Part shown: in pieces, positions 54,918 through 62,940 of the stretch
Layout: each line of letters begins with the position of its first letter
How positions within the stretch are numbered: position 1 is the stretch's first letter
Source: Trichomonas vaginalis G3
Taxonomy: Eukaryota > Parabasalia > Trichomonadida > Trichomonadidae
Assembly (NCBI RefSeq): GCF_026262505.1
Contig: NC_067207.1
Location: 23,652,082 to 23,716,081, forward strand
DNA length: 64,000 nucleotides
Direction of reading: 5' to 3'
Notes under the pieces: model-generated
Databases searched by the model: none
Told to the model about the DNA's origin: nothing
Seen by the model: only the letters and a program-made list of their open reading frames with translations
Position numbers and translations under genes: made by a program

Positions 54918-55290
54918 TAAACGAAACTATCACCGTCAAAAGTTAACGAAGTTCAAATTTCGTGCGTTCAATGCTTTTATTCAATACACCGCTTTATCGA
55001 TAGTTTTTGGCTCATCCTTCTTTAGAAGCATATGAAACAATAATGAATGAATATAATATGTATTACGCTGAATTGAGTTAAAAGTACAATGATTTATCAT
55101 ATAATGACGCCTTAATGAGTTCGCACTTAACTGTAATCCCCTTAAAGTAATTAATGAAACTGTCATGGCTTCGCCCTGGTCGCTTGCGACTTTATGAAAG
55201 TACACTTGCAAACCGTCGAGTTTGGATCAAATGCTGTAGTTGGTGCAGGAATATTATGATATAAGTCTTAAATCATAATCTCTCTTCCAA
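54918..55290. other. Spacer with GC-rich palindrome and a short minus frame
   Basis: A 76-codon minus frame (54981-55211) starts MQVYFHKVASDQGEAMTVSL. Its beginning is made by the palindromic motif, so coding status is doubtful. Nothing else is supported. Confidence 0.4.
55164..55195. repeat. GC-rich palindromic motif
   Basis: CATGGCTTCGCCCTG leads into GTCGC-TT-GCGAC (55179-55190) and then TTTATGAA. It is almost the same as the member at 29334-29365, flanks included. Confidence 0.75.
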
Positions 55291-55987
55291 AACTGACATC
55301 TGACTGTGAAAGTTCTTTCAAATCAGATGATGTAAAAAACTATCTGCGTTCAAAAAATGTAAACCAATATTTCATTGTCGACCAAAACCATTCTGCTCTT
55401 GGTGTCATTGACGTTGTATAAAAATGTTAAGAGACTTAAACCAACCACAAGGTGGTGAAGCAAATGAAATGTCATATGACGACAAATATAGACACTTCTC
55501 CATGGCAAAGATGAGACAAGTTTTAAATATTTACAATAACCGTAAACAAAAAGGTTTGGGAAACCACTCCCCTGAAGAAATGAAAAACAACCCTGACTTA
55601 GAGAAAGACTATATATTTAATAATTTAGTCAAAAGAGACAAACAAGAAAGAATGCCGGGCTTCAAACTTAAGAAAGGTGACAAAGTAAAAATAGAAATAC
55701 CTAAACGCGACCCATATGAAAATACTATTGACTATGACAACAATGGGAACCCGACAGGTACTCACATTCGTGTTCGTAAAAATAGAAGAAAGTATACAAG
55801 AGAATATTATGAAGTTTTAGGCAAACATGGCAAAATGTACACACTGCAAGCAGAAGATAAAACTACTATTGTCAGACCTCGTTTCAAACTTGTCAAAGTT
55901 CAAGGTGGTATACTTTCAAAGACAGTTCCTAACAAATATAAGACAACTCCTGACGAATATGCTAAAGAAGTTGAAAATGACGACTAA
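55291..55987 (+). mobile_element. Maverick integrase, downstream part
   Basis: The sequence has core-like words with an acidic residue and QNHSALG, then a clean stretch beginning MLRDLNQPQGGEANEM with LGNHSPEEMKNNPDL, typical of the end of the integrase core. A basic C-terminal domain follows (FKLKKGDKVKIEIPKRD, REYYEVLGKHGKMYTLQ), like the SH3/chromo-type tail of Maverick integrases. The end overlaps the convergent fibre-like gene by four bases. It looks broken, as part of an interrupted locus. Confidence 0.7.
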
Positions 55988-57432
55988 GCATTTCTATACC
56001 ATGCGTAAACTGTCATGTAAGGTGGCATGTAGTCTTTACTTTGTCCCGTTGTTTGCGTATATCCTGAAACGCGATGTGTATGGTTTCCATCTCCCTGAGT
56101 GTCACCCCAGAAACAATTTATAGCAAACTGAACGTTGTCTTTAACATCATATCCTTTACCTTTTGTCATTGCTGACCAATCCCAAAATTTATGTTTATGC
56201 CAACCTGCTTGAGATGTACTTAAATCTATGTAGTGACTGTGTGCAGGTAAATTTTCACCTGAAATCGTTTTACTTCCACCTGTTTCCTTTGAAGAGTTTG
56301 CACAATACAAAAACCTGTCGACTATTTGAGTCCAAGTTCCAAAACCCAGAACTGTTTCTGGTCTGGTAGAGTTCATTGACGTATAAATAGAGCCTATAGG
56401 ATATAATGTTTGAAGTATTTCTGTCTTTAATGTTTGAAGCTCTGTTTTGTCTGCTTTCTTGTCATATAAATCTTGAGCAGTGAATTTAATATTATGTTCA
56501 TCCTTCATGACATAAACATCTTTACATCTAATGTTTCTCATCGTCGTTATGTCGTCATCCGATGTTAAACCTTGTGGAAAGTTAGGAGGTTTACAATATA
56601 TTGCATCCCCACCAGTTTCTTCAACCGTTCCTTCAATACTTTCTATAGCAACAGTTGTAAAACTTGTATGTGTATGGTTCTTGTCTGCTTTCTTCTCTAA
56701 CTCATCGTTAACATAAGTTTTATCTGCTTTAAGGTCTAAACATCCTGAAACCCATCCTGTATCGGCTTTAACTTTAAAAGTCTTCGATGTCCATTCATGG
56801 TACCAGTTAACCCTTTCTTTCATTTCGTTATCTTTTTCATCCACATATTCCTTATCCGCTTTCTTCTCTAACTTACTAGCCACATATTCCTTATCCGCTT
56901 TCTTCTCTAACTTACTAGCCACATATTCCTTATCTGCTTTCTTTTCAAGGCTAACGTTTAAGTCTGTTATTTCAGATATAGAATGTATATGAGTCTTTTT
57001 AGAATATTCGTTTTCAGCTCTTGTCACTTCACTTGACATTTTATTGTCAACATATGTTTTGTCTGCTAGTTCAGGATGAGTATGTTCTTTTGTTGCATAA
57101 GCATTGTTAGCTCTTTCTTCTTCTTTTGCTATTGCATCGTCTACATATTCTTTGTCAGCTTTGTTGTCAACATCTGCTTTCAAAAGAAGTTCATTTATAG
57201 GTTTCTCGTTTAAAGTTCCTTTTGTTGGATTTATACAGACAGTATGGTTCTTATTGTCTTGAAACAGAAACTCATCTGTCATTGGGTTTAATGTCAGTTT
57301 TAAGTTTCCTTCTTTCAATGACTCAGATATCTTAGAATAGTTTGAAAAGTTTGTTGTGTTCTTATTTAGAGCTTGCACAATGAGTTGTCGGTTGTGTTGT
57401 ATTTCTCTCATAGACGCTGTTTCATTTGACAT
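55984..57432 (-). CDS. Phage tail-collar/fibre-like protein in the Maverick
   Basis: The protein has 482 residues and looks whole. The N-terminal half is a shaft of KADKEYV repeats, including two exact 13-residue copies (KKADKEYVASKLE) and several looser ones (ADKTYVDNKM, ADKTYVNDEL). The C-terminal 130 residues carry the tail-collar/tip pattern: YPIGSIYTSMN, GFGTWTQIVDRFLY, GGSKTISGENLPAHSHY, GWHKH, GNHTHRVSGYTQTTG and a final YMPPYMTVYAWYR. The His pairs are those that bind metal in phage short-tail-fibre tips. A role as a trimeric receptor-binding spike or fibre on the particle is inferred. Similar genes are best known from bacteriophage, which makes it striking here. Confidence 0.8.
   Translation of the reverse strand: MSNETASMREIQHNRQLIVQALNKNTTNFSNYSKISESLKEGNLKLTLNPMTDEFLFQDNKNHTVCINPTKGTLNEKPINELLLKADVDNKADKEYVDDAIAKEEERANNAYATKEHTHPELADKTYVDNKMSSEVTRAENEYSKKTHIHSISEITDLNVSLEKKADKEYVASKLEKKADKEYVASKLEKKADKEYVDEKDNEMKERVNWYHEWTSKTFKVKADTGWVSGCLDLKADKTYVNDELEKKADKNHTHTSFTTVAIESIEGTVEETGGDAIYCKPPNFPQGLTSDDDITTMRNIRCKDVYVMKDEHNIKFTAQDLYDKKADKTELQTLKTEILQTLYPIGSIYTSMNSTRPETVLGFGTWTQIVDRFLYCANSSKETGGSKTISGENLPAHSHYIDLSTSQAGWHKHKFWDWSAMTKGKGYDVKDNVQFAINCFWGDTQGDGNHTHRVSGYTQTTGQSKDYMPPYMTVYAWYRNA
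56841..56957. repeat. 39-bp in-frame tandem repeat in the fibre-like gene
   Basis: Two identical units beginning CACATATTCCTTATCCGCTT, plus a partial third, encode the 13-residue KKADKEYVASKLE repeat. Unit number could vary between copies and change shaft length. Confidence 0.85.
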
Positions 57433-57450
57433 TTTTATTCTAGATAAAAT

Positions 57451-58299
57451 ATGCTTCCAATAGAAAAAGAAAATTCAAGAGTTGCTACAACTAAACCATT
57501 AGATGAACTTTTTACTAATGTCGGTCAAAAGTTTGAGACAGAGACCGTAAAGCATGAAGGCTATCGTTTTGACTACCCATTAAGATGGCTAAGAGACCCA
57601 TCTGTCACAAAAGCTATTGGCTTTCGTAGAATGAAGTTTGTGTCTGTAGAAGATAAAAGTTTTCCATTTATTGTAAGGTTTCATATAGATTATATATCTG
57701 AAGGGAAACGAAAAATGTGGGAAGAAATTGAGCTAATACAAGTTGACCTTTCATCTTCTCTACAGACTGCGTTAAAAAATATAGAAGATAAAATAAATTC
57801 ATGTTATGCAAAATATGCTGATGAATATGCAAATACCGAGAGCACACTTTATGTGAGAATTGTATATGACAAACAAAATTCACAAGTGTCATTTCAAATC
57901 TACGAAGACAATCCAAAGAAAGACGAACAAATATATACAGAATTCACTGCAATGTCATGGTATTATTTGCAAAGAATGTTAAATCAGAAAGTCAAACTTC
58001 CTTTAGCAAATATTTACAGTCGATATGCAAGAGATGAACCATATTTATTTAAAGATGTTTTCGACCCAGCTGCTATTATTGTTCATGCTTCATTTTCTGG
58101 CGCTCAAAACTCTTTCTTATGCTTGGCAAATGACTTTTACGAAAAACCTACAAAGTTATATGAACCGCCGAGTGGAAGTATTTCAGACTTTCAAGTATGG
58201 TTTACTACAGATGGAAGAAAAAGAATAATTCCATTATACCATGCGTTTTACTTAGAACTTAGTTTCATATACAACTACTATCGAACGGTAAAAATATAA
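57451..58299 (+). CDS. Penton/minor-capsid-like Maverick protein, 282 residues
   Basis: It starts MLPIEKENSRVATTKPLDEL, divergent from the fibre-like gene, with only 18 bases between the two starts. The sequence is beta-rich: FDYPLRWLRDPSVTKAIGFR, FPFIVRFHIDYISEG, and near the end FQVWFTTDGRKRIIPLYHAF. Layout and key aromatic positions resemble the broken gene at 24745-25599, suggesting paralogues. A vertex or fibre-anchoring role would suit the head-to-head pairing with the fibre gene. This is inference, with no diagnostic motif. It looks whole. Confidence 0.55.
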   Translation: MLPIEKENSRVATTKPLDELFTNVGQKFETETVKHEGYRFDYPLRWLRDPSVTKAIGFRRMKFVSVEDKSFPFIVRFHIDYISEGKRKMWEEIELIQVDLSSSLQTALKNIEDKINSCYAKYADEYANTESTLYVRIVYDKQNSQVSFQIYEDNPKKDEQIYTEFTAMSWYYLQRMLNQKVKLPLANIYSRYARDEPYLFKDVFDPAAIIVHASFSGAQNSFLCLANDFYEKPTKLYEPPSGSISDFQVWFTTDGRKRIIPLYHAFYLELSFIYNYYRTVKI

Positions 58300-58303
58300 T
58301 TTT

Positions 58304-58546
58304 TTAATACGGTTGAGGTGTTGGATTTGGTTGCCAACTAGACTGTGGTGCAGGTTCAGGCTGTTGTATAACAGGAGCTTGTTCTTCTGGTTCAGGGTCT
58401 TTAGGTATAATACCAACAAACTGACCTACTCTTTTACCAATATTTTTGACTCCGTTCCAAATTCCTCTTCCTACGGTTTTTATTCCATTCCATATACCTC
58501 TTCCAACATTTCGAAAGAAGTTTCCAATACTACTGAAGAAACCCAT
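58304..58546 (-). CDS. Amphipathic pVI-like small virion protein, 80 residues
   Basis: MGFFSSIGNFFRNVGRGIWN starts a clearly amphipathic helix with a tandem unit (VGRGIWNGIK then VGRGIWNGVK). A Pro/Gln-rich tail follows. The build recalls membrane-lytic minor capsid proteins such as adenovirus protein VI. It is convergent with the 57451-58299 gene, with four bases between the stops. It looks whole. Confidence 0.55.
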   Translation of the reverse strand: MGFFSSIGNFFRNVGRGIWNGIKTVGRGIWNGVKNIGKRVGQFVGIIPKDPEPEEQAPVIQQPEPAPQSSWQPNPTPQPY

Positions 58547-58564
58547 TTTACTATATGTAAAAAT

Positions 58565-58927
58565 CTAATGTCCGCCTAGTCTTTTGCGTTTCCTGTTGAG
58601 TTCCATAGCATTCTTTAACTGGAGCTCATACATTCTGTTTCTCCTCTGGTAGAAAACATATTCTGGGTCAACTCCTGTGTTCGCGTCATCTGCATAAAGT
58701 TGTTTATATCCCACTTCAGGGTTTGTATAAAACTCTTTCCATCTCATATTTGCATACCATGGTGGCAAACCTAACGCAGCGTCATTTGACATGGCAGTTT
58801 GCATTTGTACATCTGTTGGCACTTGACCATAGTTTGCCATTGCAGTTTGTATTCTAACTTCATTTGGAATATTCTCTGGGTTTGGTTGTCCAGGTTGCTG
58901 TGCATTCGCTAAGTTCTGTGCGTCCAT
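58565..58927 (-). CDS. Maverick small protein, 120 residues
   Basis: The N-terminus is Asn/Gln/Pro-rich, with a repeat of (V/D)(R/Q)(I/M)QTAM(A/S)N. A compact C-terminal part (PPWYANMRWKEFYTNPEVGY) ends in basic NRKRKRLGGH. It is on the same strand as, and 18 bases upstream of, the pVI-like gene, so probably cotranscribed. Unknown function; a virion protein is plausible. Confidence 0.55.
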   Translation of the reverse strand: MDAQNLANAQQPGQPNPENIPNEVRIQTAMANYGQVPTDVQMQTAMSNDAALGLPPWYANMRWKEFYTNPEVGYKQLYADDANTGVDPEYVFYQRRNRMYELQLKNAMELNRKRKRLGGH

Positions 58928-58950
58928 TTAATATTAGATAAAAATATCTC

Positions 58951-59082
58951 TTACGAGTACATATACTGAACATTTGCAGGCATTGGTTCATCTTCATATT
59001 CTCTGTACTTTTCTGCCACGTCAAATAAATAAATGACACAATGGAAAAAACCTAAAACAAGTAGTCCTATTTCAAACCACAT
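58951..59082 (-). CDS. Short membrane peptide, 43 residues
   Basis: MWFEIGLLVLGFFHCVIYLF forms a single membrane helix, followed by an acidic tail with DVAEKYREYEDEP. The start overlaps the end of the methyltransferase gene by 16 bases, and the 58565-58927 gene follows on the same strand, so it fits a compact gene row. Function unknown. Confidence 0.5.
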   Translation of the reverse strand: MWFEIGLLVLGFFHCVIYLFDVAEKYREYEDEPMPANVQYMYS

Positions 59083-59885
59083 TTACTTACTAATAAAATT
59101 TCTTTGTTATGACACTTTCTCCAGTTTATAGGACCTCTCTCATATTCTATCTTGTCATATATAAACTCATAGTCATGTATGTCCTCTAACCATCTCATAA
59201 CGGTTTCCAAACCACTTTTATCGGATGTAAAGTAAAAGCATGGATGGTTATGTAAAACGTCTAAAGTTTCTAAAGAGTCTCTCAAAGTCCAGTCTACTTG
59301 GTATTGAAAATTCCATGTGTTATAGAACGGCGGGTCCACTATAAAGAAAACATTTTCCTTGTCTTTATATTTTTCATACAAATCTGTCCAATGACATCTC
59401 ACAAACTCTATACCCTCAATATATTTTTCTATGTCCTCTTTGAAAACATTTGTATAGTTAAGATATAAAACTTTTGACATAAGTGTTTCAATGTCATGAA
59501 CTCTTATAGAACCACTATATAATAGTCTAGCAGATATACTATCCCAGTCTATATATTCTGCTTTTTTCAAAACCTCTCTCACAATATTTTTCTTATCTAA
59601 TGGTATACGTTCCATCTTACCTATCTGAATCTTTTCTTTTAACTCTTTCAATATATTGTTTGTGTCTGGTATATGTTTGAGACGGTCCATATAGTTGTCG
59701 AAGTCATTGCATATAATCTTTGAGTCTGGGAATATTATATGACATAAATGGGATATATAGAAACTTCCACCGAACAAATCTACAAATGTTAGACCATTCG
59801 GTAGTTTCTTAAGTTCTCTCAATATAATATCTTTACATTTACTCTTATTTCCAAAGAACGGTAACGGTGGTTTTGTAAAATTCAT
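59067..59885 (-). CDS. Adenine-N6 DNA methyltransferase (Dam-like) in the Maverick
   Basis: The 272-residue protein methylates adenine in DNA using S-adenosylmethionine. An N-terminal PPLPFFGNKSK block and motif I VDLFGGSFYISHL (about residues 34-46) bind the cofactor; the catalytic DPPF motif is in FIVDPPFYNTW (about 188-198). The order, with motif I before motif IV, is that of alpha-class Dam enzymes. Adenine methylation and Maverick-borne methyltransferases have been described in T. vaginalis, so the gene may act on element and host chromatin. It is the outermost large gene at the right end of the element and looks whole. Confidence 0.85.
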   Translation of the reverse strand: MNFTKPPLPFFGNKSKCKDIILRELKKLPNGLTFVDLFGGSFYISHLCHIIFPDSKIICNDFDNYMDRLKHIPDTNNILKELKEKIQIGKMERIPLDKKNIVREVLKKAEYIDWDSISARLLYSGSIRVHDIETLMSKVLYLNYTNVFKEDIEKYIEGIEFVRCHWTDLYEKYKDKENVFFIVDPPFYNTWNFQYQVDWTLRDSLETLDVLHNHPCFYFTSDKSGLETVMRWLEDIHDYEFIYDKIEYERGPINWRKCHNKEILLVSKCGLK

Positions 59886-59982
59886 TTATATATAATAATA
59901 AAAATGTTTTTTCCTGAAAAGTGACAGAAAAGTGACAAAACATGAAAACATATATAATTTGTGAAAAGCGACACATTATATA

Positions 59983-60087
59983 ATGTTTTCGACCCAGAAG
60001 AAGGCTTCTTCCCAGAAGCAATGGAGGAAGAAGAAGAGTCCTCCGAATAAAAACTTCATTTATACTAAACATCAACATCAGGGCTAG
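59983..60087 (+). CDS. Possible basic peptide, 34 residues
   Basis: MFSTQKKASSQKQWRKKKSP starts a short, strongly basic frame preceded by a TATATAAT-like stretch. It could be a DNA-condensing core peptide of the element or chance coding. The stop lies at the base of a hairpin. Confidence 0.3.
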   Translation: MFSTQKKASSQKQWRKKKSPPNKNFIYTKHQHQG

Positions 60088-60142
60088 AAGGCACGAAGTG
60101 CCTGGAAGCCCCACTACCTTTTTTTTTTTTTTTTTTTTTTTT
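60081..60142. other. Nested hairpin plus T24 run at the right border of the element
   Basis: GGGCT and AGCCC enclose AGGCAC-gaa-GTGCCT (60089-60103). After CCACTACC a run of 24 T (60119-60142) follows. GC-rich DNA like this does not occur in the host part beyond. It may be the element's end, a 3'-end signal or a weak assembly spot. Confidence 0.5.
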
Positions 60143-60208
60143 CAATATAAATAATAAAGCATATTTGAAATCATTCCTGGAACAGCAACCAGTGATTTCT
60201 TATTATGC

Positions 60209-60830
60209 AAGGGTGATGGAATATGACTATGACGATCATAGTTCTCCTACAACTGTTGCAAGGTACAATTTTAAGTATGGATCATATGAATACCAACTTT
60301 CAAAAATTAAAAAAAATGAAAATGAAACAGTTGTTTTTCTAATAAAAGAAGAATATGTTTTTAATGAAGAGGCGCAACAAGGTTTCGATGACTTTTTAGA
60401 GGCGGTTTACGACGAATCTCATAAATTAAGAAATTTTCTAGAAATTTTATATGACGACCCTGACACACTCTTGTTTTGCTTTAACAATGGAAATTCCAAA
60501 TTAATCAATTTTTTGACAAGCGAATCTGGTCTATATTTATATTTATTCTTAAAAATATTGAATTTGGAAGTACTTTATCAATATTTTTTCTATAGGCAAA
60601 TTGATTCTTATAAGGAAATTACAGTTAAAAAAATGATTTCATTAGATAAGGAAGAGTATCGTTATAAATACAATGAAAATTTTCCTGATGCAACTAGTCT
60701 ATTCCGTAGAGCGAAACCAAGAGATAGTTTATGGCGCAAATTGGAATATTTGTCACAATTTTCTGCATGGGCAATAATAAGCTTTATTGCTTGGATAGTA
60801 ATATTTTACCTTGGCTCTTGTAATAATTGA
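60209..60830 (+). CDS. Unknown protein with C-terminal membrane anchor
   Basis: From ATG 60209 (MEYDYDDHSSPTTVARYNFK) the protein has 207 residues. It ends in a hydrophobic helix, WAIISFIAWIVIFYLG, close to the C-terminus, as in tail-anchored proteins. The open frame extends upstream without an ATG through 60165 and into the T24 run, so the original N-terminus may have been cut off by the Maverick insertion. TCATTC at 60171 could be an Inr for the 60209 start. Family not recognised. Confidence 0.5.
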
Positions 60831-61638
60831 TAACCATAGTATTTGCATTCCATGTACTTCTTAATTTTTGCTGCTCCCCTGAAAATACAACTATTCAATA
60901 TCATTTTATTTGTGCAAATTCTAAACTTTTTTTTTCTTTAGATTTTTCTTTAGATTTTTAGTAAGTGTAGCAAAGTCATAACATGATTTACAAGCACAAG
61001 ACACTCTAAGCAGCCTTAATGATTTATCAGTCTTAGGCTACTCAAATGAATTTAAGCAAATACTTAACATGAAAAAAGTTTTTCTATAATCTCTTTCTCA
61101 AAATTTGAGTGAATTTAAATGTTTACATCATTTTTAATGCTTAATTGACAGCAGCATATTGTGTATATGGCAGTTCTTGCCTCTTACATAATCCCACAAG
61201 TTATAATAAACTTTTTCATTAGCAGTATTTAAATTCCATGTGATTTATTCTCTGTTAAGCACATTGGAGAGTACCTAAATGGGATAAATAGAATAAAAAT
61301 GGAAATACTCCTCTCAATATGGCATCAAAGATTAATCAACTTGAAGGTGTTGGATATCTTATTTCTGTTGAGGTTAGTATTAAAGCAAAGAGAGATGAGA
61401 AAAATTTTAATTAATCAAATAGAGAATCTCAAATATAAAAGTTAAAGGTTTAACATATTGTCATTTTTCACTTTATAGACTAGACACTCATATATTATAT
61501 CACTAAAATTCTATTTTGAAAATAATTTATAAAATATTTTGAAAAATTATGCATTACAATAAAAAATCTTATGAATTTATATATAGATATAGAGAGTTTT
61601 ACTTTTTGACTGAACTAAAGTTATGTTTTTTTGGTCGA
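60831..61638. other. AT-rich intergenic region
   Basis: It lies between the anchored-protein gene and the nuclease gene, which are convergent. No gene is supported. Confidence 0.6.
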
Positions 61639-62598
61639 TTAAAGGAGAGCGTATTTAACATCTTTCTTCTTCGCCAAAATGACGAATATCAATGCAAGAA
61701 CAATTAGTACGACATCAACGACCCAAACAACGATCTCACGAGTGTTAGATGTCGGTTCAACTGGAATATTTCCGACAACTTCTTTAAGGAAGTATCCCAA
61801 ACGGTATCCACTGATAGCAATGCGTTCCTTGCTCTGTGTCTGTACTGTTGTGAAGTAATCTTTTGAAGGCCAACCGTACATTGTTGTATTATAACCAAAA
61901 TTATAAGCAACTTCGTAAGATTCATTATGCCATACCTCTGGAAAGAATGTTTTAACATCCATATTCTGAGATGTGTAGTGGCTTTGAGGTAATTCGTTGA
62001 TTAACTTAGTAGCGTTCTTTTGGAACTCAGCACGATACTTAGGAATGAGTGGATTATAGATTGGGAAGTAGAAGCCAGCAGAATCCCACAAGAAGTGAAT
62101 ATTATTGCAAGCTGAACCAAGATTGCAGTTTAATTTGTAACCATTGCCACCGGCATCGCCCTTTGGGAACAAGTCATTAAATAAGGCGACATTGTGGTGT
62201 GGTGTGTGTACATCTGCAACAAAATGGATTAAACTTCTGAGATGGAAGGCCCAAACCCATGGATCTGTTGTTGTCTTATCTGTGAGAGCCCTGTAAGCCG
62301 AATCCATGTAAGTAGTAATGTTGTAGGTTGGAGGTGGAATGGAAGTATTATTTCCTTTGTTGATTGGGCGGTCTGAGAAGTGCCAATTTCCCATTACACT
62401 GAGGCTGTATGTGTCTTTGAGGTTATCTTGCCATGTTGTTGCTTCAGTAATTGTCTGTATTGGGTGTTGTCCGTATCTAAGAACGGCTTCAATCTTCTTT
62501 TTCTCTTTGGAAGTAAGCAATGACTCTGCTATACGGCCAATCATCATGTGTGTGTGTCCCCACCATGAAGCGCCGCTTCCAAGGAAGAGAGGGAGCAT
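61639..62598 (-). CDS. S1/P1-type zinc nuclease with C-terminal membrane anchor
   Basis: The protein has 319 residues from ATG 62598; an ATG at 62643 would add 15. MLPLFLGSGAS looks like a short signal peptide. Cleavage before WWGHTH would leave the N-terminal Trp that, with a nearby His, binds zinc in this family. Other ligands are visible in TWQDNL, NWHFSD, HFVADVHTPHH and NIHFLWDS. A membrane helix (WVVDVVLIVLALIFVILAKK) near the C-terminus anchors it. Such enzymes cut single-stranded DNA and RNA outside the cell or in lysosomes, giving nucleotides to a purine/pyrimidine-scavenging parasite. The relatively short signal peptide supports the inner start. Confidence 0.9.
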   Translation of the reverse strand: MLPLFLGSGASWWGHTHMMIGRIAESLLTSKEKKKIEAVLRYGQHPIQTITEATTWQDNLKDTYSLSVMGNWHFSDRPINKGNNTSIPPPTYNITTYMDSAYRALTDKTTTDPWVWAFHLRSLIHFVADVHTPHHNVALFNDLFPKGDAGGNGYKLNCNLGSACNNIHFLWDSAGFYFPIYNPLIPKYRAEFQKNATKLINELPQSHYTSQNMDVKTFFPEVWHNESYEVAYNFGYNTTMYGWPSKDYFTTVQTQSKERIAISGYRLGYFLKEVVGNIPVEPTSNTREIVVWVVDVVLIVLALIFVILAKKKDVKYALL

Positions 62599-62938
62599 TT
62601 TTATTAATAAAAAATGGATTGACCCAAAATGTAATCTATTCAAAGTTCAAAATTCAGACGATGAAATCCCCTTCAAATTTTACGTAAGCTCCTTCAAAAT
62701 TGGGGACCAATTATTCCAATATTATTTACATGCCAGGTATTTATTTTTTCCGATTTTTTGATGATGGCGGTTAGATTGAAGGAAGTCTGCGGATTTAAAA
62801 TTAAAAGTTCGAGTTGTAGCTTCTGTGATACAAGTGCATTAATAACTACGCTTCCTTTCTCAATATAAAGCACTTTTTATCGATATTAGAGAAACCAACC
62901 ATGAAAAAGTAAGATTCACTAAGTGGATTGGATGAAAG
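62599..62938. other. AT-rich flank of the nuclease gene
   Basis: Upstream DNA of the nuclease gene holding its promoter; no further gene or clear repeat is seen before the transposon at 62941. Confidence 0.5.
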
Positions 62939-62940
62939 TA

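Larger units (their letters stand above)
20741..60118. mobile_element. Maverick/Polinton element with an interrupting low-quality block
   Basis: The bounds are approximate; no terminal inverted repeat pair or target duplication was found. Good-quality element DNA spans about 20.7-35.39 kb and 55.3-60.1 kb, together about 19-20 kb, the usual Maverick size. Parts in order: small genes, major capsid-like, penton-like, protein-primed DNA polymerase B, KilA-N, tRNA-like sequence, pVI-like minor capsid, integrase, then (after the block at 35.39-55.3 kb) more integrase, fibre-like, a second penton-like, small virion-like proteins and an adenine methyltransferase. No packaging ATPase or adenain-type protease was recognised. 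The element looks broken, with roughly eight to twelve breaks in the good-quality parts, yet keeps many long frames, so it looks young. Confidence 0.85.

Noticed and set aside
55984-57432. Bacterial or phage contamination as source of the fibre-like gene
   Set aside because: It lies in AT-rich sequence contiguous with Maverick genes and overlaps the integrase end, and a related ragged copy occurs in another Maverick stretch.
59845-60114. 89-codon minus-strand frame upstream of the methyltransferase
   Set aside because: It overlaps the hairpin and the start of a clear gene in another frame and has no coding character.
20700-60142. Long terminal inverted repeats of the Maverick
   Set aside because: I compared the hairpin region near 20.74 kb with the region near 60.1 kb by eye and found no matching inverted sequence, so the element ends remain approximate.
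60119-60142. Poly-T as the tail of a retrotransposed gene
   Set aside because: No retrogene-like copy or target duplication accompanies it, and it may be a border or assembly feature.
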